Source of the DNA: a bacterium
GTDB taxonomy: Bacteria; Actinomycetota; Acidimicrobiia; Spongiisociales; Spongiisociaceae
Direction: 5' to 3'
Length of the DNA: 42,800 nucleotides
Assembly (NCBI GenBank): GCA_026710435.1
Contig: JAPOQZ010000199.1
Coordinates: 1-42,800, forward strand
Shown in pieces: positions 24,549-33,085 of the stretch; the stretch's first letter is position 1, and each line of letters starts with the position of its first letter. The position numbers and the translations under genes were made by a program. A model generated the notes under the pieces. It was not told where the DNA came from and ran no database searches. It was given only the letters and a program-made list of their open reading frames with translations.

Positions 24549-24724
24549 AAATCCTACTTGATCACTGCACCCCGCGACCGCCGGCGTTAGCGCTCGGCGA
24601 GGAGCATATTGTCGACACTGCACATCCTCAGGGATGCGACACGCTCAGTAACGGTGATCTGCTTCGCTACGCCGAACATATCCAACGCGGAGACGGCTGC
24701 GTGGGGATCCCGACGTACGGCTGA
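24545..24724 (+). pseudogene. DUF5615 PIN-like toxin, start codon lost and C-terminus missing
   Basis: Overlapping the DUF433 stop, the frame reads L-K-I-L-L-D-H-C-T-P-R, then VDTAHPQGCDTLSNGDLLRYAE, the N-terminal half of the DUF5615 toxin family (MKILLDECVPR ... GWxxLSNGELLxLAE). The family start would be an ATGA overlap; here it is CTGA, consistent with loss of the ATG. After RYAE (about 24676) similarity ends: the expected segment with the catalytic Asp of the FDVLLTxD region and the NLxxQQN tail is absent, and 16 unrelated codons lead to a stop. The remainder runs antisense to the gene broken at 24587-25318. Probably an inactivated toxin. Confidence 0.65.
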
Positions 24725-25318
24725 TTTGAGCTGTTTGCGATAGAAGGCATCTCGGTAGGTGTCGAGGATCTCCTTCCAGTTCTCCCGCTGAGGTTTGACA
24801 ATCTTCTCAACGATGCAGACCTCGATGATGTCCTCCAAACACGGCCGGAACCGGCGGCCGCCGACAGGCAGATGGAGGCGTGAGGATGACCGATCACCCC
24901 AACCTGCGCTCGCCAGACGGGCGAGAGCTTCGCTGCGCCCATGAACATGCAGGTGCACCTCCGGGTAATCATTGGATGGGCTTCGAACGTAGTCGTAACG
25001 GATATCCGACTCCGCCTCGGTTGCGCCTAGACCATACGTGCTCTTGGTGACCGTCAGCTACTGGGCGTCCTCCTCGTCAAGGTCCAGCGTGTACGCAACG
25101 TATAGGTAGAGCGCCGTTCGCGGCTGTCGCGTTCGTAGTTCGATAGACGCCGACACCAGGTTCGTGCGGGTGACTCGGTAACCCACCAGTGCTGTGCCCG
25201 CAGTACGCATGCCGACAGTGATACGTATGCCTTGAGTGATGGTGCCGTTGAGGAGCTTGCTCAGATCGCCGGCGAACTCTCGGGCTTGGGTCTTGAGATC
25301 AGCTTGTTGCTTCAACAA
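24587..25318 (-). pseudogene. accessory gene of unknown family, interrupted by in-frame TAG
   Basis: Two protein-like segments are in the same reading frame, separated only by TAG at 25058-25060. Upstream: KQQADLKTQAREFAGDLSKLLNGT ... LYLYVAYTLDLDEEDAQ. Downstream, without any start: LTVTKSTYGLGATEAESD, IRYDYVRSPSNDYPEVHLHVHG and RLHLPVGGRRFRPCLEDIIE. Continuity of protein-like sequence across the stop suggests a single gene of about 240 codons in which a sense codon, perhaps TAC or TAT, became TAG; natural read-through is less likely. The start is uncertain (TTG overlapping the preceding gene's stop). The last approximately 30 codons are the antisense of the DUF5615 remnant, so the natural C-terminus seems lost as well. 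I do not recognise the family. Confidence 0.6.
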
Positions 25319-25550
25319 AAGGAGAGATACAGAACCACAGACGCCAGTTCGACTCGCTAGAGAACTTGCCCGAGCGTGCCTCTGATCGCAGCTGCTCAAG
25401 CGAGCATCCCGCGTCGGCGAGGGTTTTGCTGATCGTCTCGTCAAGCTCTTCGGGGCTCAGGACGAATACGTCCGCATCATCATCGCTCCCGGCACGCGTG
25501 CTGATGGCCGTAGGACTCTCGATGCTGGGTGCCCGCTCGGCCACCACCAT
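25299..25550 (-). CDS. small protein preceding the interrupted accessory gene
   Basis: The 83-residue acidic protein contains DADVFVLSPEELDETISKTLADAGCSLEQLRSEARSGKFSSESNWRLWF. A helical segment with this kind of C-terminal G-x-F-x-S-E...W-F is common in small antitoxin-like or regulatory proteins paired with a larger downstream gene. Its stop overlaps the beginning of the next, interrupted gene by about 20 bases, as expected of a two-gene unit. I chose the internal ATG because AGGAGAGGAAAG lies upstream of it, although the spacing is long. An ATG 21 codons earlier is the alternative. Function unknown. Confidence 0.55.
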   Translation of the reverse strand: MVVAERAPSIESPTAISTRAGSDDDADVFVLSPEELDETISKTLADAGCSLEQLRSEARSGKFSSESNWRLWFCISPFVEATS

Positions 25551-25670
25551 GGCGGGGCTCTTTCCTCTCCTAGGTGACTCGCTACTTGCAAGGCTATCAG
25601 ACCGCAGTGACATTCCGTTACAGAATCGGACACGGGCGTTGGCTCTCGCGTCTATTTCGAAGCGACAGGT

Positions 25671-28157
25671 TCAGCTGCGGATCTTGGCGGCGTAAAAGGG
25701 CCGGAGTCGGGCGGTGGCGGGGACCGGAACTCCGGCCACCTCGATGTCCCATGTTCCGGACTCGATCCATTCGCGGGTCACGCCCTTGTCGCGTAGCACG
25801 TATCCCATGGCCAGGCACGTGCCGAAGGTGTGGCCATACATTCCGGATGTGGTGCGGCCGACCAGGACGCCGTTGCGGCGGATCGGCTCGTCGTGGTAGA
25901 CGATGGCCTCCGGGTCCTCCAGCTTGAACTGGGCCAGCCGTTTGGGCGGTACGCCTGCGGCTCGCTGGGCGAGGAGTGCTTGGCGTCCCAGGAAGCCGCC
26001 TTCCTTGTCCCAGGCGATCGTGAAGGCGAGGCCCGCTTCGATGGGGGTGTCCTCGTCGGTGATGTCGTGTCCCCAGTGGCGGTAGCCCGCTTCCAGTCGC
26101 AGCGTGTTCATGGCGTGGTATCCGGCCGGATGGATCCCGTGCGACTCGCCCTCGGCCATCACCGCGTCGAACAGGTCCACCGCCGCTTCCCTGGCGACGT
26201 ACAGTTCCCAGCCGAGTTCCCCCACGTAGCTCACCCGCAGGGCCCGCACCGGAATGCCTGCCACAGTGATCTCCCTTGACCACCCGAACGGGAACGAAGC
26301 GTTGTCGAGTGGGGTGTCGGTGAGGGCGCTCAGCAGGGCCCGAGAGCGCGGGCCCATCACACCGATGGTAGGGAGTTCCATCGTTATGTCGGTCAGTCCG
26401 GCGTCGTGGCCTCGCAAGGCTTTGCGGAGAGTGTGGAAGTCACGGTTGGCCACCGCCGCCCCGGTCACCACCATGAACTCCGCGATGCCTGTCCGGGTAA
26501 CCGTGAGGTCGGCCTCGATGCCTCCCCTGTCGTTGAGCCACTGGGTATAGCAGACCTTGCCGATCGGAGCGTCCACGTCGGCGCTGCCGATCCGGTTCAG
26601 AACCGTGACGGCATCAGGTCCGGTCACCATGAACTTGGCGAACGACGACTGGTCATACAGGGCTACCCTGCGGCGGGTGGCCTCGCACTCGACGGCGGAC
26701 GCCGCGTACCAGTTCTGCTTGCCGTACGAGTAGCGGTACTCCCTCTCCATGTCACCGATGGCGAACCAGTTCGGCCGCTCCCACCCCGCCACCTCGCCGT
26801 AGACGGCTCCAACGTCGGCGAGGCGATCGTGGAGAACGGAGCGAAACACGTCTCGGGCCGATTCGAACTGCCGGAAGGGCCAGTGCATGGCGTAGAGGAG
26901 ACCGAGACTCTCAGAGATTCGCTCCTCGAGATACGACTTCTCTCCCTGGAATGGGAAGGCCCTCCGCAGGTCCACCGCCGACAGGTCCATCGGCGGGCGC
27001 CGGTCCGCTATCCAATCGGCAAGTACCCAACCGGCACCTCCGGCTGACTGTATGCCCACCGAGTTGAAGCCGGCGGCTACGAACAGGCTATCCACCTCGG
27101 GAGACTCGCCCAGGTAGTAGACGCCGTCCGGTGTGAACGCCTCCGGTCCGTTGAAGAAGAGCTGGATTCCGGCCTCCGCCAGGGCCGGGATGCGATGGAT
27201 CGACCGCTCGAAGATCGGTCCGATGTGGTCCCAGTCCTCGCCGAGCGCTCCGAAGGAGAAGTCGCGTGGCACGTCGTAGCGCCACGTCTTGGCCTGAGGT
27301 TCGAAGAATCCGGCCATCAGCTTGCCGGTTTCTTCCTTGAAGTAGGTGTAGTTGGTGGGGTCCCGCAAGGTCGGCATCCCGGGAAGCATCCCGTCCAGGG
27401 GCTCGGTAACCACGTAGAAGTGCTCGCAGGGGTGCAGCGGGACGTTTACCCCTGCGGAGGCGGCCAGCTGGCGGGTCCAGATGCCGCAGGCAAGGACCAC
27501 GGTCTCGGCCTCGACGAAGCCCGCCTCGGTTTCAACGCCGATCACCGTCTCGTCCCGGATCCGGACCCGCTCGACGGCGATACCTTCTCGGATGGTCACA
27601 CCGCGGTCCCTGGCGCCCTTGGCCAGGGCCATCGTGGTGTCGACCGGACTGGTCTGGCCATCCTGCGGTATGTACACGGTCCCGACCAGATCATCGATCC
27701 TGAGCAAGGGCCACATCTCCCTCGCCTTCTCGAGGTCTATGACCTCCATCTCCACCCCGGCGGTCCTGGCCATCGACATGCCTCGCAGGATTTCCTCCCA
27801 GCGCTGCTCGTCCGAAGCTACCGAAATCGATCCGGTGGTCCGGTACCCGGTAGCCTGTCCGGTGTCGTCCTCCAGTTCCTCGAAGAGGCGGGTGGTGTAG
27901 GTAGCGAGGTTGGTGAGGCTGTGGCTGGACTTCAGCTGGCTGACCAGACCGGCCGCATGCCAGGTGGTTCCTCCCGTGAGCGTGTTCTGCTCGAGCAGCA
28001 GGACATCGGTGACACCCCGACGGGCCAGATGGTAAGCGATCGAGCAGCCCACGATCCCGCCGCCAACGACCACTACCTGGGCCCGCTCGGGGAGCATGCC
28101 GGTCGCGAAGCGGGGCTCCGGTATCTGGATCCCGAGCGAGTCGGAAGGTGCGGTCAT
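25671..28157 (-). CDS. FAD-dependent dimethylglycine/sarcosine dehydrogenase-like protein with GcvT domain
   Basis: The 828-residue protein joins a DAO-type FAD domain (dinucleotide motif VVVVGGGIVGCSIAYHLARRG, about 28-48; TTWHAAG with H67, the residue that covalently binds FAD in this family) to a C-terminal GcvT aminomethyltransferase domain (about 430-828, with RVSYVGELGWELYV, AGYHAMNTLRLEAGYRHWGHDI and TTSGMYGHTFG). Relatives oxidise N-methyl groups of sarcosine or dimethylglycine and pass the one-carbon unit to tetrahydrofolate. It is the third gene of an operon behind a class III aminotransferase and alanine dehydrogenase (22-base gap), pointing to methylated amine or amino-acid catabolism. 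The exact substrate cannot be read from sequence. Confidence 0.9.
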   Translation of the reverse strand: MTAPSDSLGIQIPEPRFATGMLPERAQVVVVGGGIVGCSIAYHLARRGVTDVLLLEQNTLTGGTTWHAAGLVSQLKSSHSLTNLATYTTRLFEELEDDTGQATGYRTTGSISVASDEQRWEEILRGMSMARTAGVEMEVIDLEKAREMWPLLRIDDLVGTVYIPQDGQTSPVDTTMALAKGARDRGVTIREGIAVERVRIRDETVIGVETEAGFVEAETVVLACGIWTRQLAASAGVNVPLHPCEHFYVVTEPLDGMLPGMPTLRDPTNYTYFKEETGKLMAGFFEPQAKTWRYDVPRDFSFGALGEDWDHIGPIFERSIHRIPALAEAGIQLFFNGPEAFTPDGVYYLGESPEVDSLFVAAGFNSVGIQSAGGAGWVLADWIADRRPPMDLSAVDLRRAFPFQGEKSYLEERISESLGLLYAMHWPFRQFESARDVFRSVLHDRLADVGAVYGEVAGWERPNWFAIGDMEREYRYSYGKQNWYAASAVECEATRRRVALYDQSSFAKFMVTGPDAVTVLNRIGSADVDAPIGKVCYTQWLNDRGGIEADLTVTRTGIAEFMVVTGAAVANRDFHTLRKALRGHDAGLTDITMELPTIGVMGPRSRALLSALTDTPLDNASFPFGWSREITVAGIPVRALRVSYVGELGWELYVAREAAVDLFDAVMAEGESHGIHPAGYHAMNTLRLEAGYRHWGHDITDEDTPIEAGLAFTIAWDKEGGFLGRQALLAQRAAGVPPKRLAQFKLEDPEAIVYHDEPIRRNGVLVGRTTSGMYGHTFGTCLAMGYVLRDKGVTREWIESGTWDIEVAGVPVPATARLRPFYAAKIRS

Positions 28158-28179
28158 CGACCCCTATCCATCCGAGGGC

Positions 28180-29265
28180 TCAGCCTCCCAGCGATGCAAG
28201 GACGGCCTGATTGGTGACTTCCCCGTTGCGCGTGGTGAGACCGGGGGCCAGTTCAGGCCGGCGTTCGATGGCCCCGTCCACTCCCTGGTCCGCGACAAGG
28301 GAGAGGTACGGAAGCGTGACGTTGGCCAGAGCGTACGTCGAGGTCCGGGGCACTGCCCCCGGGATGTTTCCCACTGCGTAGTGCACGACGTCGTCGATCA
28401 CGTACGTGGGATCCGAATGGCTGGTCTCGTGGGAGGTCTCGAAGCAGCCGCCCTGGTCTATGGCAAGGTCAACCACCACCGAGCCGGGTTTCATGTCCTT
28501 GACATCTTCGGCGGTAAGGACACGGGGCGCCTTGGCGCCGGGAAGAAGGACGGCGCCGATGACCAAGTCCGCATCCAGAATGGCCCGCCGGACGTCCGCC
28601 CGGTTGGCGATCAGGGTCCTGATGGCGCCCCGGTACACCTGGTCCAGTTCCCGGAGCCTTGCCGGATTCAGATCGAACACCGTCACATCGGCGCCGAGCC
28701 CGACTGCCATCTGCACCGCATTGGAGCCGGCGGTTCCTGCTCCGATAACTATCACCGTGGCAGCTTCCACTCCAGGTACCCCACCGAGTAGTACGCCCCT
28801 TCCGCCCCCGGACTTCTCGAGGAACCTCGCCCCCACCTGAGCCGACATACGACCCGCCACTTCGGACATGGGCGCAAGGAGCGGCAGGGCGCCATCGGGG
28901 AGGCGTACCGTTTCGTAGGCCAACGAGGTGGTTCCGGCGGCGCATAGGGCCTCGGCTATTTGCGGATAGGCGGCGAGGTGGAGGAACGTGAACAGGATCT
29001 GGTTCTCAGAAAGGTAGATGAGTTCCTCGGTCTGCGGTTCCTTCACCTTGACGACCAGTTCGGCTTCCGACCAGACGGTCCCGGCCAGGTCCACCAGAGT
29101 CGCACCGGCGTCGGCGTACTCATCGTCTGTGATGTAGGAGCCTCGCCCGGCATCGGACTGCACCATCACGGTGTGCCCGGCGCCGGTCAACGCTTCAACG
29201 CCCGCAGGGGTGACCGCAACGCGGCTTTCGTCCGTCTTGGTCTCGGCTACAACCCCGATGTTCAA
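28180..29265 (-). CDS. ald: alanine dehydrogenase
   Basis: NAD-dependent L-alanine dehydrogenase, interconverting alanine with pyruvate and ammonia. The 361 residues align closely with the family: catalytic and substrate residues R15, K75 (KVKEP), H96 (FLHLAAY) and D270 occupy the same positions as in the mycobacterial enzyme. The Rossmann motif VIVIGAGTAGSNAV is at about 171-184, followed by DLN for NAD. It lies 27 bases after an aminotransferase gene. That arrangement suits regeneration of pyruvate, the usual amino acceptor of such aminotransferases, with release of ammonium. Confidence 0.96.
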   Translation of the reverse strand: MNIGVVAETKTDESRVAVTPAGVEALTGAGHTVMVQSDAGRGSYITDDEYADAGATLVDLAGTVWSEAELVVKVKEPQTEELIYLSENQILFTFLHLAAYPQIAEALCAAGTTSLAYETVRLPDGALPLLAPMSEVAGRMSAQVGARFLEKSGGGRGVLLGGVPGVEAATVIVIGAGTAGSNAVQMAVGLGADVTVFDLNPARLRELDQVYRGAIRTLIANRADVRRAILDADLVIGAVLLPGAKAPRVLTAEDVKDMKPGSVVVDLAIDQGGCFETSHETSHSDPTYVIDDVVHYAVGNIPGAVPRTSTYALANVTLPYLSLVADQGVDGAIERRPELAPGLTTRNGEVTNQAVLASLGG

Positions 29266-29292
29266 GAGGTCACGCTGGTGGTCGTGGATCGG

Positions 29293-30621
29293 TCATATCT
29301 CGTCGGCGAGTCTATCCAGCACTTGGGAGACGCGCTCTCCCATCTCGTCGAGTTCTTCCGGACCGGCAACCAGGGGAGGTGAGATCATGATCTTGGGCCC
29401 ACCACGGTTGTCCGCACGGAGATGCAGACCTTCCTCAAGAGCTATCGGGGGCAACACATGGTTGACCACCTGAGCGGATTCCTCCGCCGTGTACTCCTGC
29501 CCGGTCGCTCTGCTCCTTCCCAGGGCGAGAGCGAACAGGTAGCCGGTCCCCCGAACCTCCATCACCACGTCGTGAACTGCCTGGAGATCGAGCAGGCGGT
29601 TCCGGAGTCCCTCCTCGTTCCTTGCCACGTTGTCGACCACCTTCTCGTCCTGCATCGCGCTCAGATTGGCTATGGAGGCCGCCATCACAACGGGGTGGCC
29701 ACCCCAGGTCGACCCGTGGAGGAAGGTCCCGGAAGGGGAGTCGAGTACCCGGTCGGCCAGCGGCCGCCGGACTATCAACCCGCCGATGGGTGCGTAGCCC
29801 GAGGTCGCCCCTTTGGCGAACGTGACGAGGTCCGGCGTGACCCCTAGCAGGTCTGAGCCGAACCACCTGCCCAAGCGACCGAAGGAAGTGATTACCTCGT
29901 CGGCCACCAGCAGCACACCGTACTTGTCGCAGATCCGCCGCAGTTCCGTCCAATAGCCGGGAGGAGGAACCAGCGCGCCCCCGCCGTTCTGTACCGGCTC
30001 GGCGATGACCATCGCCACTTCTTCGGGTCCCTGGCGCAGGATCTCATCCTCCACCAGACGGGCACATGTAACCCCGTCCGTGTAACCGAGGGTATTGGGT
30101 ACGTTGCTGAAACCGGGCAGCAGAGGAAGGAAAGGTTCCCTGATCTCCGGCAGGGCGGTGGCCGATAGGGCTCCCATGGTGGTTCCGTGGTAGGCGTTGA
30201 CCCTCGAGATCACCTTGGTACGGCCGGGATAGCCCTGGGCGGCGTGGTACTGGCGGGCAAACTTGATGGCCGACTCGACCGCTTCTGAACCGGAACTCAC
30301 GAAGAAGACGGCATCGAGGTCGCCGGGTGCCAGGTCGGTGATCAGCGCCGCCGCTTCAACAGTGGTCGGGTTGGTCGCGGACCAGGACGGGATGTACGCG
30401 AGCCGTTCGGCTTGGTCACTCATCGCTTTGGCGATATCTGCTCTGCCGTGGCCGATCTGGACCACGAACAAGCCGGCCAGGGAGTCTAGATACCTGTTGC
30501 CGGAGTCGTCCCACAGGTAGCAGCCCTCGCCTCGCGCGAATAGGGGTATCCGGCCCTCGCGCACGCTCGCGGCGCTGGTGAAGTGCAGCAGCAAGTTGTG
30601 CAGGTTTGGTTTGACACTCAT
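29293..30621 (-). CDS. class III (omega-amino acid/taurine:pyruvate-type) aminotransferase
   Basis: PLP-dependent aminotransferase of 442 residues from the ATG of MSVKPNLHN. The longer frame crosses the start region of the divergent regulator and is unlikely. Signatures: FVSSGSEAVESAIKFARQYH (phosphate-binding), NAYHGTTMGALSATA, VIAEPVQNGGGALVPP, VADEVITSFGRLG (D241) and TFAKGATSGYAPIG with the PLP lysine K270. The family transfers amino groups from omega-amino acids, taurine or polyamines to pyruvate. The neighbouring alanine dehydrogenase and the divergent MocR regulator mirror the organisation of taurine and gamma-aminobutyrate systems (TauR/GabR). I cannot decide the donor. Confidence 0.88.
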   Translation of the reverse strand: MSVKPNLHNLLLHFTSAASVREGRIPLFARGEGCYLWDDSGNRYLDSLAGLFVVQIGHGRADIAKAMSDQAERLAYIPSWSATNPTTVEAAALITDLAPGDLDAVFFVSSGSEAVESAIKFARQYHAAQGYPGRTKVISRVNAYHGTTMGALSATALPEIREPFLPLLPGFSNVPNTLGYTDGVTCARLVEDEILRQGPEEVAMVIAEPVQNGGGALVPPPGYWTELRRICDKYGVLLVADEVITSFGRLGRWFGSDLLGVTPDLVTFAKGATSGYAPIGGLIVRRPLADRVLDSPSGTFLHGSTWGGHPVVMAASIANLSAMQDEKVVDNVARNEEGLRNRLLDLQAVHDVVMEVRGTGYLFALALGRSRATGQEYTAEESAQVVNHVLPPIALEEGLHLRADNRGGPKIMISPPLVAGPEELDEMGERVSQVLDRLADEI

Positions 30622-30686
30622 GGGCGGCAATGTACTCGTCCGCTGCACCGGGGTAAAGTGAAAAAAGCGATTCCCTTGCGGTACCA
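30622..30686. promoter_or_regulatory. divergent promoter/operator region of the aminotransferase and MocR genes
   Basis: Only 65 bases separate the two divergent starts, so both promoters and any operator must lie here. The central GGGGTAAAGTGAAAAAAGCGATTCCC is much more A-rich than its surroundings. MocR proteins such as GabR and TauR bind direct repeats in exactly this kind of gap; I see no convincing pair of direct repeats by eye. Confidence 0.4.
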
Positions 30687-32180
30687 GTGAGCTCCCGTCA
30701 ACAGTCCTTGGGACTGGCCCGTCTCGTCGACTCCGTAGGCGGCGAGGACGGTACACCGCGTTACAGGCGGGTCCGGGATGCTTTGACAACGCTGATCGAG
30801 ACCGGAGAAATGCGGGGCGGCGACATGTTGCCTTCCTCCCGTGTCCTGGCCGACGGGTTGGGACTATCGCGGAATACGGTCAACCGGGCATACCGAGAAC
30901 TGGTGGCGGAGGGGTTTGTCGAAGCCATCGATCGCGTTGGTTACGTCGTCAACAGCGGCCTGGGCAGTTCATCGGGCGATGTGGTTGATTGGGTGGCAGA
31001 TCCGGCCCTCCCGCCGCTCGACTGGAAGGGTCGGCTGGATGGGCTTCAGGTCGATTCCGAGGATGTCACGAAACCGGCCGACTGGCGGAGTTACCCGTAT
31101 CCGTTCGTGGTCGGGCCGGGTCCGGAGAGCTTTCCCACCGGTGCCTGGACCCGCGCCATGCGGACGGCTCTCCGTAAGGAGCACCGGGGCCCGAGCCTCC
31201 ACAATCTCGTCGACCGCGACGACCCCCTCCTCGTCGAGCATATCCGGAAGACCATTCTCCCGCCGAGGGGGATAGCGGCGGACCGGTCAGAGATTCTCGT
31301 GACCCTCGGATCCCAGCATGGCATCCACCTTATCGCCGAAGCCCTTCTGGGCCCTGGAAGCCGGGTGGGAGTCGAGGAGCCCGGCTACCCGGACGCCCGC
31401 GACACATTCGTCAGGCAAGGCGCCCAAACGGTGCCCATACCGGTGGACGACCAGGGCATCAACGTCCCGGGGCGTATGCGTGGACTCGATATGCTGTTCG
31501 TCACGCCGGGTCGCCAGTTTCCCACGAACGTCACGATGTCGATCGGCCGGAGGCGTCGTATCCTTTCGGAGGCCGCCCGTAACGGGGTGGTGATAGTCGA
31601 GGATGACTACGAGTCGGAGTACTGCTACTCCCACCAGCCTCCCCCGGCGCTCAAGGCGCTGGACAGCACAACCGGAGTCGTCTACGTGGGAAGTTTCTCC
31701 AAGTTCCTCGCGCCCGGCCTCCGTCTTGGGTTCGTCGTTTCCGACGCCCGGCTGATCGACTGCCTACGCCGGCTACGGCACAACATGCTGCGCCACCCTC
31801 CCGGGATCATCCAGCGAACCACGGCACTGATGATCGAGGCCGGTGACTACGGCAGGGTGGTGCGGCGGCACCGGCGGGTCCTGAAGTCGAAGTGGCGAAC
31901 CCTCACAGACTCGTTGTCAGAACTGTTTCCCTGGGCGGTACGGCCGACGGACGGAGGAATGTCTGTCTGGGTCGAAGGGCCTCCCGAACTCAACGCCGCG
32001 GATCTCGCGGTCCGGGCTCGTTCCAGAGGCGTCGTGATCGAGAGAGGCGATCCCTGTTTCCTCTCCGACCCTCGGCCTACCAACTTCTTCCAGTTGGGTT
32101 TCGCTGCCATCGAGTTCGATGCGATCCGTCCGGGGATCGAGCGGCTCGCCACACTCATCAACGAAGAGGCCTCCAGGTGA
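30687..32180 (+). CDS. MocR-family (GntR + aminotransferase-like) transcriptional regulator
   Basis: The 497-residue protein has an N-terminal winged helix of GntR type (about 25-95: MLPSSRVLADGLGLSRNTVNRAYRELVAEGFV) and a C-terminal fold-type I aminotransferase domain. The latter includes VEEPGYPDARDTF, VEDDYESEYCY and the PLP lysine K339 in GSFSKFLAPGLRLGF. MocR regulators sense PLP-linked amino compounds and activate divergent catabolic genes. Its divergent partner here is the class III aminotransferase operon. The GTG start has no obvious ribosome site, but the next candidate would cut into the winged helix region. Its stop overlaps the aat start (GTGA). Confidence 0.92.
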   Translation: MSSRQQSLGLARLVDSVGGEDGTPRYRRVRDALTTLIETGEMRGGDMLPSSRVLADGLGLSRNTVNRAYRELVAEGFVEAIDRVGYVVNSGLGSSSGDVVDWVADPALPPLDWKGRLDGLQVDSEDVTKPADWRSYPYPFVVGPGPESFPTGAWTRAMRTALRKEHRGPSLHNLVDRDDPLLVEHIRKTILPPRGIAADRSEILVTLGSQHGIHLIAEALLGPGSRVGVEEPGYPDARDTFVRQGAQTVPIPVDDQGINVPGRMRGLDMLFVTPGRQFPTNVTMSIGRRRRILSEAARNGVVIVEDDYESEYCYSHQPPPALKALDSTTGVVYVGSFSKFLAPGLRLGFVVSDARLIDCLRRLRHNMLRHPPGIIQRTTALMIEAGDYGRVVRRHRRVLKSKWRTLTDSLSELFPWAVRPTDGGMSVWVEGPPELNAADLAVRARSRGVVIERGDPCFLSDPRPTNFFQLGFAAIEFDAIRPGIERLATLINEEASR

Positions 32181-32968
32181 CGACTCCGGCCGATTCCTCT
32201 CCTGATTCACGTGACGAATCTCGGGATCGAGGAGAGAATCCTCCGGCCCGGCCGGCAGGCATCCGCAGGGGGCACAGTCGCATTCCAGCTTCGTCGGCGC
32301 CGAGAACCGGTCGCTCGGATTGGTGGTGGGTGCCAACGAGGAACATCGCCTACCCCGACGGAGTGGTGGCCGTGGGTGGCGATATGGAGCCCGAAGCGCT
32401 ACTGGCTGCATACCGGGCCGGCATGTTCCCGATGCCGCTCAAGGGGAGCGGGTCGATGGTCTGGTGGTCTCCGGACCCGAGGGGAGTGCTCCATCTCGAA
32501 CGGTTCTTACCGTCCCGGTCGCTCCGCCGCTCGATCAGGCGCTACGAGACGACCATCGATCAGTGCTTTCAGGAGGTCGTGGAAGGATGCGCTGACCCTT
32601 CCCGGCCCCACGGATGGATCACGCCGACGGTAGCCCGTGCCTACACCCGGCTCCACGAACTCGGCTGGGCCCACTCGATCGAAGTCTGGTACGAGGGGGA
32701 ACTCGTAGGGGGAATGTACGGAGTGGCAATCGGCGCCTTCTTCGCCGGCGAGTCGATGTTCCATAGGCGTCGGGATGCTTCCAAGGTAGCGGTAGCCAGG
32801 ATGGTCGAGCTATTGAAGCCTTACCGGGAAGCGGTGTTCGATGTGCAGTGGGCCACCCCTCACCTGGTGTCGCTCGGCGCCGGCGAGATCGGCCGGGAGG
32901 AGTATCTATGCCGGATGTCGACCGCTACCGAGCAGCCGGGACCCTTCGACCCCGGTGTGAAACGGTGA
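32177..32968 (+). CDS. aat: leucyl/phenylalanyl-tRNA-protein transferase
   Basis: Transfers Leu or Phe from aminoacyl-tRNA to N-terminal Arg/Lys of proteins, marking them for ClpS/ClpAP degradation (N-degron pathway). The 263 residues have about 50 disordered, Arg/Pro-rich N-terminal residues, then the family core: YPDGVVAVGGDMEPEALLAAYRAGMFPM, WWSPDPRGVL, HGWITPTVARAYTRLHELGWAHSIEVW, GGMYGVAIGAFFAGESMFHRRRDASKVAV. The core is complete. The GTG start overlaps the mocR stop, implying coupled translation. This pairing has no obvious metabolic logic. Confidence 0.93.
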   Translation: MTTPADSSPDSRDESRDRGENPPARPAGIRRGHSRIPASSAPRTGRSDWWWVPTRNIAYPDGVVAVGGDMEPEALLAAYRAGMFPMPLKGSGSMVWWSPDPRGVLHLERFLPSRSLRRSIRRYETTIDQCFQEVVEGCADPSRPHGWITPTVARAYTRLHELGWAHSIEVWYEGELVGGMYGVAIGAFFAGESMFHRRRDASKVAVARMVELLKPYREAVFDVQWATPHLVSLGAGEIGREEYLCRMSTATEQPGPFDPGVKR

Positions 32969-33085
32969 TCCTGGGTCACGGAGTTGCCCTCTACCGGTTC
33001 CCGCCGGAGGTTGCTCGCCGCGGCCGACTCTGCCACCCTTGGACCCCGAGAGCAATAGGCGACCAGTGTCCGAGAAAGGGTCCGG

